Source: Merluccius polli
Lineage: Eukaryota > Chordata > Actinopteri > Gadiformes > Merlucciidae
NCBI GenBank assembly: GCA_030340625.1
Contig: JAOPHQ010006541.1
Span: 139,001 to 203,000, forward strand
DNA length: 64,000 nt
Direction of reading: 5' to 3'
Shown: positions 10,975 through 21,924 of the stretch, piece after piece
How the letters are laid out: every line of letters starts with the position of its first letter
Position numbering within the stretch: position 1 is the stretch's first letter
Made by a program: the position numbers and the translations under genes
Notes under the pieces: model-generated
What the model was told of the DNA's origin: nothing
Database searches by the model: none
Seen by the model: the letters and a program-made list of their open reading frames with translations, nothing else

Positions 10975-13900
10975 CGGTGTGTTACTATTGCGCGCCCCCC
11001 CCCCCCCCCCCCCCCGCGGTGTGTTTGTGTTACTATTGCGGGCATAGACATATATACATAGTATACATGTATATCTATGATTGCGGGCACCCCCGCCGGC
11101 CGTAGGTCCGCGGTGACGCTCGAACGTGAACGTCGTTTTACGGCAGCGGAAGATTTACGACAGCCAGCATACAGACAGTAAACAGACAGTGAGCAACGGA
11201 CTTCACATGATATTATTCACAACTCGGATTAATTTAATGAAACCCATTGATTCTTTTGACCGGTGGACCCTTACGGACTTAAGGAATATAAACAATGCAG
11301 GAACGGACACACACCGTACGGACTTTATGATCGCTTCAAAAGTTGGAAGTCAGACCTTTTCCCCGTCTCTCTTGTTTACCGGTAAGTCTGATGAATTATG
11401 CGTTGGTGTTCATAGTTTGTGTTAAATGAACTGAATGATTTATCTGTGGAGAGTCTAACTGATCTAACGATGTGCGTTATGTCCATATGGACAGACGTTT
11501 AAACGGTTACCGTATCTTTGTGTAGGTGATCTAAACGGCTTAAGTCGTTCAAGAAATAATTTAGATAAAATCCAGATCCGGCCTCAATTGGAGACCTGCG
11601 TTTATTTGTCAAAACGTGTCGCCATACCCCTGCGTCTATTAGGGACCTTGCTTTTATTGGAAGTTTTACGGTATATAGAGAACGAAAAAAACCGGTTATT
11701 AACCGGTTTTGGGGATTTCAGAATAACGTTTCTGTTCCGGAACAGTTGAAGACCATTTGGTTTTCGTTTCCGTTTCCGTTCCTCGTAAAATACCGTTCGT
11801 TTTCGGTTTTCGTTTTCGTTCCTTGAACCGGTTCGGAGCCCTGGTTTTAATAATGCCTGATTCTATTAGAAGTGGTACGGTCACTTTTTCCAAGAGCAAT
11901 TGTGAAATGCCTAAAGCTGCAGTCAAGCATATTATGCCTTCTTGGTAAAAATAGACACAAAATACTGCTTTTAAAAGACAAATGAGGTTTGCCCTGCTAC
12001 ATCAAACCAAGACAGGCCACTGTCAAACCCTGACCTACATTCATGAAGCATGGGGGAATAAAGACCATCATTGTCTTTATTATTCCCAGTGGCTGGTAAG
12101 CCTGCTTATTGGTTATGTGCCTGGGACATTTATCCATCCTTAACCCCTCCCCTTCCTGTGTGGCTCCTACGGCGGCTGTAGCCCTGGGAGCGGTGCCCTC
12201 CCCCTTCGACTGCTACCTGTGCAACCGTGGGCTGAAGACCCTGCATCTGCGCATGGAGCAGCACTTCAAAGGTGCCATGGCCGCGGCCAAGTTCCTGGAG
12301 GCCGACCCCAGGGTGGACCGCGTCATCTTCCCAGGTGGGTGACTGACCACGCACACACGTACACACACTACTTTTCGCACGCACGCACACAGGGCACAAA
12401 ATTAGCGCCAGCCACCAGCCAAATGCTGGTGGCTGGTGCTGGTAGCTTTGCTTCACTCACCAGCAAAATAAAAAAACAATGGTAATCTATTGAGCGGCTG
12501 GTAACATTTTAAAATCCACTAGCCATTTGGCCAGTTTAAAAAAAAAAGTTCACCCTGCATGCAAGCACACACCGTCACGCGCCCACCCATACACACACAT
12601 GCACGCAGACTACTTTCACAGTGAAACTTGAGAAGTCAGTCAAGATGGACGATGATGCTGGCAGATATTTGTAGAATGAAAAACAGGTCAGTTAACATTA
12701 AAGGGTGTGTTTTGTTTTTACCACGCCCGGGCATAACTCGTGCTTCACTCAACTCTTTTTAGTTGGGTGCCATATGGGATACTGTTAATGTGTGGACTGC
12801 TTCTAGTCTTTGCTGTCTTTGTGTTCCTCTTAGGCTTGCCCTCCCATCCACAGCATGATGTGATGAAGAAGCAGTGCACAGGGTGTCCTGGAATGATCAC
12901 CTTCTACATCAAGGGCAAGCTGGAGCACGCCAGCGCCTTCCTCAGCAACCTCAAGGTGACATTAGTCATTGATTGATTTTTATTACTTATCTGGGCTCTT
13001 GTTGAGATTAGAATGCATGTTTGTAGGTTTAGTCAGGGACAGGGTCCAAAATTAACTCTAGCCACCAGCCAATGGCTGATTAGCTTTGACCATTTCTAGT
13101 TAATGTAGAAAAGTGGGTAGGCAGTTTCAGAAGAAATTGTTGTATATGTCATGATTTGAATTAAAATAGTCAGTGAATGGCATGTTTTTGTAAAGAAATA
13201 ACCTTGATATTTACCGTTTTAAAATGTTATTTATATAAAGTATTTTGTAACGTGTTGGTTTTTCTTTTAATTTCAGTTGTTTGCCATCGCTGAGAGTCTT
13301 GGAGGCTATGAAAGTCTAGCAGAACACCCGTACGTAGCCACCAAAATGCCTATTAATACAATGATAATTGTGTTATCTCAGCCCTCTATTCCCACGTAGG
13401 TAGTACACATAGTGTAATGTGTATGGAAGCATTTTTAGGACAATAATCAAATGAAAATGCAATGTTGAAAATGAAAATGCAATAGCACTAATGCTTTTTT
13501 ATTTTTCATAATATGAGCGGCATTATTTGAGTCATAAATAAAATGAAAATGCAATCATACACTTTGCATTTGAATTTGCCAAACATGCCCACATTTTCAT
13601 TTCATTTATGACTCAAATAATGCGTTCATATTATGAAAAATAAAAATCATTAGTGCATTTTCATTTGATTATTGTCCTAAAAATGCTTCCGTACATGTGG
13701 AGAGTTTTACTTTCTTAAATAAAGTAGGAAATATTGTTCATGACATTCACAGGGGTTTCAAGAATGTGGAGGCTAAAGTAAATGATGTTCTAGTGAGAAC
13801 TTTAAATGGAGTATGCAAATCATTACTGACTTGTTATTGGAAATTATACTTGTAATAAGTCATGGACTGGAAAATGTATGTTTTTATTATACTTTTATGT

Positions 13901-14285
13901 ATAATAAAAGTTTATGGTAGTGTTGGCCCCCCAGCTCTCACTGTAGATACACACTGCACCAGTAGAGGGCAGCAGTGTTCAAGAAGAGATCTTGGGAATC
14001 AATGTATTCATTTTTACTCTTATTTATTTTTTACTTAAAACTTGAATTGGAAAAAATATATATATATTGTTATCAATATGTCTAATGATTAAGTTATACT
14101 TCACAAAAAAATAAAAATAAATAAAATGCATATATTTCCACTTCAGGGCGATAATGACCCACGCGTCGGTACCAGAGAAGGAGCGGGAGGTGCTGGGCAT
14201 CAGTGACACCCTGATCCGCCTCTCCGTGGGGCTGGAGGACGAGGAGGACATCATTGAGGACCTGAATCAGGCCCTCAATGCTGCT
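8353..14285 (+). CDS. CTH: cystathionine gamma-lyase (CTH), 11 coding exons; last short exon not placed
   Basis: PLP enzyme of transsulfuration. It cleaves cystathionine to cysteine, 2-oxobutyrate and ammonia, and makes H2S; it is cytosolic and usually a homotetramer. Coding exons: 8353-8553, 8821-8902, 8999-9094, 9294-9403, 9985-10119, 10275-10332, 10432-10509, 12182-12334, 12834-12955, 13277-13329, 14147-14285. All junctions are GT/AG and in phase, giving 409 residues against 405 in human including its short tail. The N-terminus is about 11 residues longer than human. Active-site residues are present: Tyr71 and Arg73 (EYSRSGNP), Tyr125 (DDVYGG), Asp199 (VVDNTF) and the PLP lysine Lys224 (YSATKYMNG). 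The start is the ATG opening MASAQQKK. Exon 11 ends NQALNAA at a GTGAGT donor. The final exon, which in human encodes only eight residues, was not found with confidence. Confidence 0.97.
8974..8998 (+). promoter_or_regulatory. homopolymeric C polypyrimidine tract and acceptor of CTH intron 2
   Basis: A run of about 23 uninterrupted C leads straight into the AG acceptor at 8997-8998. The whole polypyrimidine tract is therefore one homopolymer, which is unusual and likely to vary in length. Confidence 0.85.
9859..9880. repeat. short (GT)n microsatellite
   Basis: About 11 GT units in CTH intron 4. Confidence 0.9.
10574..10640. repeat. hAT-like terminal fragment
   Basis: The stretch beginning GAGCTGGGCAATATATC resembles the end of fish hAT elements of the CTGGGCRATAT type. 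No opposite end is visible, so this is a weak call. It lies in CTH intron 7. Confidence 0.3.
10663..11843. mobile_element. hAT-type non-autonomous transposon in CTH intron 7
   Basis: The 1181-bp element starts CAGGGCTTGAAAACGAAA and ends GTTCGGAGCCCTG, with CAGGGCT as the inverted end. It is flanked by a perfect 8-bp target-site duplication GTTTTAAT (10655-10662 and 11844-11851), the hAT hallmark. Near both ends are CG-containing motifs built on GAACCGGTTCGGAACG. The interior holds poly-C arrays with a GGTGTGTTACTATTGCGCG linker (10824-11110) and, at 11580-11673, a fragment of the TACCGTAAAA element found complete at 33567-34112. No transposase domain is recognisable. Confidence 0.92.
10824..11110 (+). 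repeat. poly-C array with GGTGTGTTAC..TTGCGCG linkers
   Basis: Several units of a C homopolymer followed by GCGGTGTGTTACTATTGCGCG, together with a (GGCGC)n stretch at about 10920-10941. Long C runs lie at about 10941-10973 and 10997-11015. Related cores occur at 33943-33981 and, on the other strand, 47431-47472. Confidence 0.85.
13421..13694. mobile_element. palindromic MITE in CTH intron 10
   Basis: Two arms of about 110 bp are inverted copies of each other. The left arm begins GTATGGAAGCATTTTTAGG and the right ends CCTAAAAATGCTTCCGTAC. A short centre holds ATACACTTTGCATTTGAATT. The arms also share inverted AATCAAATGAAAATGCA and ATTATTTGAGTCATAAAT. There is no coding capacity, and I could not define a target-site duplication. 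Confidence 0.8.
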
Positions 14286-14342
14286 GTGAGTACCAGCCAT
14301 CCACCCTCCTCCTCCCCATCCATGTGTCTACACCACATGGAC

Positions 14343-14505
14343 AGGATAGTGTAGTGGCTTCGGTGTTCCACTGGCAGCCAGAGGGTTAAGTCACCCGTCC
14401 CCCTTCAGCGTAACCTGTAGGCTTCCTCTGGCCCCTACCAGCTCCCTAATGACATGTATTTGAGTGCACTGTAAATCACTTGATAAAAGCATCTGGTAAA
14501 TGACA
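14343..14505 (+). repeat. tRNA-derived SINE
   Basis: A degraded tRNA-like head (TAGTGTAGTGGCTTCGGTGT then CCAGAGGGTTAAGTCAC) is followed by the fish SINE tail CACTTGATAAAAGCATCTGG then TAAATGAC. It lies just downstream of the last placed CTH exon. Confidence 0.7.
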
Positions 14506-14509
14506 AAAT

Positions 14510-15030
14510 CTGAATGTTCGGCGTGGTCGACCAGTGGAGTATAATATAGTCCAAAAGACATACAAATGTATTTGTATGTCATCATAATATGTAAGATGTG
14601 TCATGTGAGTGGTTTTCTATTAATGTTTCAAACAACTGATGTCCTTAAATGTCTTATTTTTGTGTTTACTGAATCATTGTAGGTTATGTTTCAATATTAG
14701 ATGGATAGATGAGGACTTTTTTCATCTCAGACAAAAAAAAAGTTGTAACCGCAGCAGACTATAAGACTAAAAGACAATATAAAAGTATGAATATTAAGCT
14801 GAAGAAAAGCAACTTTTGGGTGTCTTTCTTTCGAAGCAACATCTGCCTGCAAAACTCTCAACCCAAAACAGCTGAAGAGAGCAGTGTGTTGGATTTAAGA
14901 CCTGGCTGTCAAATCAAAGACTAATACGGTCTGGACCTGAAGTGGCGATTATCTCTGGAACATATTTTATGTGCAAAGCCAGGAGTCGCTGGAGTAGCAC
15001 AGGCATGCAGCAGTTTCAAACTCTCGGCTC
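14510..15030. other. region that may hold the CTH last exon or 3' UTR; nothing decisive
   Basis: The terminal CTH exon should lie downstream of 14285. Several AG dinucleotides are followed by short frames (for example at 14746 and 14870), but none resembles a known CTH tail, so no call is made. Confidence 0.3.
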
Positions 15031-15035
15031 CTCTA

Positions 15036-15186
<151 letters not shown>

Positions 15187-16034
15187 AAATCCCCCTGCTC
15201 AATGTCCAGGCAACACCATGCACACCTCTTGATAGCCAGGGAAAGAAAGTCTGCATTTCCTGTGAGTGGCCACAAGGAATGTTTTCCACTTGACATTTCC
15301 CCGGTGTACAAAATACCTGCCTATGCAGGTGTGTTTGTTTTTCACACACAATCCAGTACTTTCTGTACTTGGGAATATGTGCAATTTTAGTACCATCAGT
15401 TTCCAAGATTCCTAGCTTCGTAAATTCCACAGTTAGGCCCGTCTGGCTCTAACCTGACTGACCTGACGAATCAATGCAGCCCTAGCTACCCTGTAGCTAT
15501 TGACTGGTGGTGGAGTACATTTACAATTCCAGTCCATAATGTAAATGTGTTAAATACCCTCAGATGGGATTTCCTTGTCATACATGCCCCTTCTGGGTAG
15601 CCTAGTGATGGCTACGCTGACATTGTATTGACAGTTATAAAACAACCTTACCTGAAATTCATCTAATACTAATAACTCACTACTACTTGTTTGCACCCCC
15701 CCCCATTACTTGTGAGGCAGAGTGCTGCCCCCCCACCCCTTCCTATCATTCAGGATGCGCATGATGAAGCCCTTTAAAGCGCTCTGCTGCTCCGTCCACA
15801 AACAAATGGAGAGGAAATGGAGACGAATGTGTGCAATAATAGCGGTGTGGTCCCAGGGCGGGACCACTGACGGGTGAAGCTTTTAATTGCCCGGGACGGC
15901 AGGTTCAGGATGGGGGCATTAGATTAGAGCGCCGGGGAAGCATCCTCTCCCAGCAACGGAGGAGGGTCATTACTGGGAAGTCCCAAACACACGGGACCAC
16001 AGCATGTTGGCTATGTCGAGGCCTGTGTTTACTA
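15187..16034. other. intergenic, nothing recognised
   Basis: No exon or repeat supported. Two short C runs occur at about 15697-15704 and 15729-15735. Confidence 0.35.
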
Positions 16035-16225
16035 TTTTGCCATTTTAGTAAACGTTTTTATCAAAAGCAACTTACAAATGGATATATTTTATTTTATTTT
16101 TGATGCCTGTAATTAATGAGCAGGTAGGGGTTGGGTATATTGCCCCATGATGCCTATAGGTAGTCTGCGGACATTGGGGTTTGAACCCGGAAAGTCGTCT
16201 GGGAGACTGCCACCCTACCTTCCTG
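16035..16225 (-). repeat. tRNA-derived SINE, antisense
   Basis: On the plus strand the tail comes first (CATTTTAGTAAACGTTTTTA then TCAAAAGCAACTTACAAATGG). It is followed by GGGTTTGAACCCGG (B-box-like) at about 16178 and GTCTGGGAGACTGCC. This order fits a tRNA-type SINE lying on the minus strand. Confidence 0.65.
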
Positions 16226-17297
16226 CTCTTTTATTGTTATTTTGCTTGGTGGTCACAGCCGCAGCTTGGCCTCGCTATCAACCTCGGTTTTGGCTTGATA
16301 GCCACGTATCAACCGTTAGCCTCAGTTCAGCAAACCACAGTAATGTGAGAAGCGGTGTTTTTTATGTAGATGATGATGTCCTATTCCCTCAAAATGTGCA
16401 CTTATCTATCTGTAATTTACTAGAATGGTATTATGATGGCCGTTTTCAAATATGTGCGTTTGTCATTTAGCGGTCATGTAGTAGAATAGGATGTTGATAA
16501 CCTAGTCAGTTCATTTCCTGTACAAAAATCTCCAGAAAGGGACGAGCAACAGCAAATTATATTAATTAAAAACAAAAACACGAACACGCCTCGTAGACTC
16601 CTCTGCAATCAACCCTCTCCCTTTTTTCTAAGCAATGTACCAGAACTTTCCTGATTTTGGTATCCCATATTTACCTTTTTGATTCATATAATCATCAGCA
16701 ATTTGACCCATGCCAAATTGGAGACTCTATTTGCATTGTAGCACGGTGACACTTTCCAATGTCAGAATCCAATCCAATTCCATGGCTACCGTCGAAGCCT
16801 CCATTGTGATTTCCATTTAGCAGTTGGGTGTTTTGGCGTCTTGGCATGCTACGCTGCCGTCTGGAGCTATGTGGACGTATAGATGGGCTGTTGTTTTTCC
16901 GATGCTCTTTGGTACAAGATTGATTTCTTCTGCCAACTTATCTTATTCCCCTTTTTTTTGTCTTCGAACAGCATCCCAAGCAATAAACTACTTTCCTAGA
17001 GTGCCATCGAGATTGCTGGATAGTTGGACAGCACCAAGAAATGGAAAATGACAATAGGTTGAGTGAGCGAGGTCGATGGCACCACAATGCAGTGGCCGGA
17101 CGTCTGTTGGGATGGATTCATCAGGGAAGAATCAGTTCTCTCGAAGTTATCTATATATATTTACATTCTGTTAATAAATACATACATTTTACTGAAGTTA
17201 TGTTAATTGCAGGTTTTAATAATGGGTGGGGGACAATTGCCATTTCCTATTTATCTTATGGTGCTTTTGCTTTGTTTTCATGTTTGTATGTGGTATA
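16226..17297. other. intergenic, nothing recognised
   Basis: Open frames of 60-140 codons occur but match nothing I recognise and have no flanking splice signals of note. Confidence 0.35.

Positions 17298-17345
<48 letters not shown>
17298..17345. repeat. (TTA)n microsatellite
   Basis: About 16 TTA units followed by degenerate AGTATT copies. Confidence 0.95.
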
Positions 17346-17346
<1 letters not shown>

Positions 17347-18596
17347 AGTAGTATTAGTAGTAGTATTATGTGTTGTAAGGGCTTCGATTGGGCAGATGAA
17401 TGGGTAAATAAATGTATGGAATCAAATGCAAGGCAAACCTCCTTTTTAAGATATAATATGTTGTAAACAAAATCTAGCACTGTATAACAAGACCAAGCAG
17501 CACCAAAGATATAAAATGGCTTGACTCAATAAATCATGAACCACTGGAATGTTTGTTTGCTGAACTTTTTTTTTTATAAGAACTCAAACCCCTGTCTTCT
17601 CATGAATGATTGAAGGGAACACATTTTCTCCATGTTGGGAGTCTGTATAGGATACTTTAAATGAGAAAGCGTTTTTGGGTTTAAAAGTTACACTAGGGAG
17701 GACAACCAAACAACAGTTTAAGATTTCGTCTTGCTGTATTTTCCCAGAGAGTCGCTAAAGTTTTCTATCTGATCTCTGACCTGTAAAAACTTTTCTTGAG
17801 ATGAACAACTATTTCTTTTAGACCAACTGCCAGAAGATGCTACAGTTGGCAAACAAAGGCTCTCACTCTGTTTGCTCTCTGTCACGTGGTAGCAGGTAAC
17901 TGCTTGAGCACATGCCTCAGTTTAAAATAGCCCTCTAGGTGAACAAAAAATCCATTAAAAATCAGCGTGCAGTATGCGTGTCTCCTCCTCTGAACCCCCT
18001 CCTGTTGAAACAAAGTCGTGTTAATGATGAGTTCAGCATCTGTTACCTTGGGACAGTCAATAGGCTGCATGCAATCTGTCCCCGACATGTTTCTGGCGAA
18101 GCCTAACTCGATCCCACTAGGGATAGAGTTCTTTCCACAGTACCCATTATCAGTTTCTATTGATTTGCTCAACTGCAATTTGAATTTCCTGTAAGCCTAC
18201 TTGTTTTCGCACTCTGCATAGGGTAGGTAGCCCACCCTGTCCCTAATTGGTTAAAATGTTTAAAATAAAACGGTAATGTGTTGGATATAATGTACCCTAT
18301 AATATGTAGTATTGCATGTTAAGGAAACAGTCGCATGAATGTGTAGGCTGTTGACAGGAAGTGTGAGGCAGATTAGACTTAGACGTCTCGTTTTTTCACA
18401 TCCGGTAGGAGTACACTTTCTGTGCGTCTGGCTATGATTCAAAGGATCTTCTGCAGCCCATATGGATTCTTACACCCATTCAAGTTGCCATCTGGGCTGC
18501 AGTGTTACTGGGAATCATACTGGGGCCTTGAACCATAAATAATATGTTATGGAATAAGGATCAATCTGGAACATTGATTGTGACTGACTGTGTGCG
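17346..18596. other. intergenic, nothing recognised
   Basis: No supported gene, RNA or mobile element. Confidence 0.35.
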
Positions 18597-18672
18597 CTCG
18601 TGTCTTTACTGATGAAATGTGTGATCGTGTCTTTACTGATGAAATGTGAGATTGTGTTGATGAAATGTGAGA
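18597..18672. repeat. short tandem repeat, about 31-bp unit
   Basis: Units built on CGTGTCTTTACTGATGAAAT then GTG occur twice in full, followed by a shortened third copy (GTTGATGAAATGTGAG). Confidence 0.8.
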
Positions 18673-19540
18673 AAGCCCTTTTGGAAAGCTCTTTAATATT
18701 ACCATGGTGATGTCTGGTCTAAAATAAACAGATGTGTATTTAGGATTGCTAGAACCTTAGCACGTCATACCACTCATTAGTGCAAAAAGAAACTCACTGT
18801 CCTTGCTAAAGTGAAGGTGCCACTGTAAGTATCCATCGTAAATATGATCATGTGTGACACAAATCATTTCAGTGCACTTCACATACAGTGTGCATGTATG
18901 TCAACTTTTCACTGATGGCATCTTCACATCAGTATTTCCTAACACAGGAAACCGCGTTCCGCTTGCAGCGATAGTTCAAATAGATGAGGTCAAATGAACA
19001 CACATCAGAGCCATAGAAAGACAATGGAGGGTGAAAAGGCCCGACGGTCACGTGGTTCATGTAGCTTCAGATAGTTCCAAGTGGGTCATTTGAATACTCA
19101 GAAATCGCGCATCAATGATTTACCACAAAACAGCAACGTTTGGTAACTAGTACACATACAAATTGATTCAAACTGACCTGCTTGTAGAAGTGTTTCATAT
19201 TTATGGTTTAATTCTATAAATATGATTTGATGTGGAATCGGAAACTATTGACAATGGGGGTCGATCAATGTCATGCCATGTCTTGTTTATGATTACAAAT
19301 GGTACTGCATAAATGTCAGGGCTATTAGACGGTTCTGTCTAGGGAGCACAACGTCTGCATTGAATATCACCATTGACGTGTGCGCGCGCGCGTGTGTGTG
19401 TGTGTGGAGGGGGGTGGGTTGGTGGGATGAGAATGAATATGTCGTGGCCAATGGTCTTACCTTTCTCTTTATTATTATATTATTGCTCAACATTTTTGTA
19501 TTGGTTCCCAGCTGGTGAGCTTCCATGTAATCTCAGATCC
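18673..19540. other. intergenic, nothing recognised
   Basis: Only a short (CG)/(GT) run at about 19380-19406 stands out. Confidence 0.35.
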
Positions 19541-19715
19541 AGATGTTCAACAACGCTATTGCCGAACATCTGGGGCGAGACTGCACAGCGCCCGGGCCGG
19601 ACACCAGGAAATGCGAGGGGCGGAGTTACGCAGTGTTTCCTGTTTTGTTAGGGAGATATTCTTCTGAAGATAAACTCATTAATCTCATCACCCACTCATC
19701 ATTTGCGAGTGCAGG

Positions 19716-19907
19716 ATGGAGGAGGTTTCAGAAGACGATTTTAACAAATGTATTTCTACAGTGGCCAGTCTACTACATAGGTTTGATTTTAAACCTTCCT
19801 CTAAGGATGTTTTATCTCGTCTTCCCACTGGCTACAGGAAAAGTTTATTTTTCCAGTGCTGGCCAGCACTGGTAAGACGACAACATAAGTCAGTGTATAT
19901 TTATTAG
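19716..19907 (+). pseudogene. RecQ-like helicase fragment, probably transposon-carried
   Basis: A 63-codon frame starting MEEVSEDDFNKCISTVASLL contains SRLPTGYRKSLFFQ. This resembles helicase motif I (Walker A, PTGxGKS) of RecQ-type proteins, with the glycine before Lys replaced by Arg. The usual following helicase motifs are absent. A CpG-rich segment precedes it (about 19560-19625). A second helicase-like N-terminal fragment sits in the element at 50788-51310. I infer a gene-derived fragment spread by a mobile element rather than a working gene. Confidence 0.4.
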
Positions 19908-19910
19908 TCA

Positions 19911-20893
19911 CATGGCTGTGTGTCCACAGCAACCTACATGGCCATCACAAGGTCACCGCTCAGCACATCTAAATCCAAATGAAATGATCCTGACAGTTTT
20001 TCCTACCAGTCCCGAATGAACTGTTTCTAAAGATGAGTAATTTTGTCGGGAACAGAGGAGTCATTTGGACAGCGGCCAAGGCCCGTCTCCATGGTGATAG
20101 ATTGAAGCTCTATTGTTTACGGAGTAGCAGGGCTGGTTACCCTAAAACATGACTGTAGTTAAGATAAATATACAGTCCATTTACGGGTATTGATGATAAG
20201 GGACTGTATAAATTCACTGTCTGCAAGACATTTGCACACACACACACACTAGAGACCTTTTAACACACACACACACACACGTGCGTCAGAAAATAACCTT
20301 TTATTGTATATTGGCTCTTGGCTCAAAAGATATTTCTTAGACTAGAATTGCTTGTGCGTTATGTAAACTCTTTATTTGTGTAAGCAAACTGAAAGTGTTC
20401 GCCTGGAGTCTCTCAGTCTGTATCTCCTTCAGATGATAAACAGTCAGCCACATGACGGGAGATTTGCTAAGGCTGTATTGCCGACTTCCTAGTGAATTAT
20501 CCCTCACCACCCGATGTTACCACGCGATGACACGATTGGTGCTGAAGTTGTTAGTGATGTGGCGAGCGGCTCACACTAAGAAAAGAAAACACCTGAAAGC
20601 AGTTGTCAGTTATTTGCAATAGATTGCCATTATGTTCAATTCAATATTCAAGCTCAGAGTAACACTAAAAGAGCTGTCTTTGTGTAAAGTAATAGGTGTT
20701 AGTGTAAGTATACATCATATCATGCGTGTTGAGACTATGTATATACTGTATATGATTAGTTCTAGCAGTCTTCCATGATTCAATGCTGGCATGTGGTGCT
20801 AATACAGAACATGCTTTCTGTTGATTGGGTGAGCAACCGTAGCATGATAATCTGGGAGTTCTGGACAGCATCACCACTCAATGTGTTGTTTAT

Positions 20894-20896
<3 letters not shown>
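19911..20896. other. intergenic, nothing recognised
   Basis: Two short (CA)n runs at about 20235-20248 and 20263-20280; otherwise nothing. Confidence 0.35.
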
Positions 20897-20951
<55 letters not shown>

Positions 20952-21007
20952 TATATATACAGTATATGTGTGTGTATATATATATGTGTGTGTATATATA
21001 TATATAT
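20897..21007. repeat. (TA)n / TATATGTG low-complexity tract
   Basis: About 26 TA units, then mixed CAGTATATA and TATATGTGTGTG motifs. Confidence 0.95.
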
Positions 21008-21665
21008 AAAAAGAGCAGAAGAAGAAGAATTCTATGTATTCTCTAAGAACAAGAGTGATATCCTATATATAATGTAACGAATGTATAATTTGATGGCTTT
21101 CCTCATTTCAAAGGTGGTGGCGGTGAAATGCGGTGAGAGTGCAGTGTCTCCTTTGCTGCAGGCTGCTAAAGCGCAGCGTGCTTGCCACTGCATGGCACCT
21201 TGTCATGTTCAAAGGCGCATGGAAATAAATTACGCAGGTAATTGGCGGTTCCTCCTCATCCATATGGAGCCCAATTTGCCGTGAGGGAACACAGAGCCTA
21301 CGCCAGTCCAGTGGAAACCAATCGATTTCCATGCTTATTGTGGTATTGTTGGCTTTAAAGAAAATATATCACCAATAGAATAGATTGTGTATTGCTAGAG
21401 GAATTGCTTGTATTCTCTGTATTCTCATATTATACTCTTTGAGAATATAATATACAGGGTGTCTCTTCATATTTTCCACCTGACAGCTAGAAGGTTGGAA
21501 TAATGTTATTTTGTCACCACTTAGACACAAATTCTCAGCCACCGCTACGATCACATGTTATGTCCGATACTCCCTTCAACAAGTGGCTGCAGTGAGTAAT
21601 ATTACCTAGAGTGCCAGATCCCAATCACAGTGGAAAACACAAACTATTAAACTAAACTAGTCATC
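21008..21665. other. intergenic, nothing recognised
   Basis: No supported gene or repeat. Confidence 0.35.
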
Positions 21666-21670
21666 ATGTA

Positions 21671-21789
21671 GGGAAGCGCAGTGCTGCCAAGTGTGATACT
21701 AAAACAGAGTTTAGTTTTCTCATTATTACATGATAATTATCTCATAAAAACAAACTTTAAATGTGTTTGCTTGGCAGCACTGCGCTCCG
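21671..21789. mobile_element. short inverted-repeat element (MITE candidate)
   Basis: GGAAGCGCAGTGCTGCCAAG at the left is matched by CTTGGCAGCACTGCGCTCC at the right, about 80 bp apart. The AT-rich centre has TTATTACATGATAATTATC. The target duplication was not resolved. Confidence 0.6.
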
Positions 21790-21924
21790 TAATCATGGAC
21801 TCTTTATTCTTTCCGAGAAGCTGCTTGCAGAGAGTGCAGAGAGGTGCAGATGTGGTAGAGAAAGACCAACCTGAGGCGAGCCGCCAGCGGCCCAGTCAGC
21901 ATCAGAACCACGACCTCTGACCCC

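Noticed and set aside
10824..11110. Could the poly-C array be a CRISPR-like or coding array?
   Set aside because: Spacers are homopolymers and unit spacing is irregular. It is a transposon-borne low-complexity array in a vertebrate genome.
14870..14922. Candidate terminal CTH exon after an AG in CTGAAGAG
   Set aside because: No polypyrimidine tract precedes it and the peptide is not tail-like.
15700..15776. Candidate terminal CTH exon after an AG at 15720
   Set aside because: The encoded residues (SAAPPPLPIIQDAHDEAL) are unlike any CTH tail I know, and the upstream tract is weak.
16147..16470. 107-codon plus-strand frame with a signal-peptide-like stretch
   Set aside because: Its start lies in an antisense SINE, so the leader-like part comes from a repeat.
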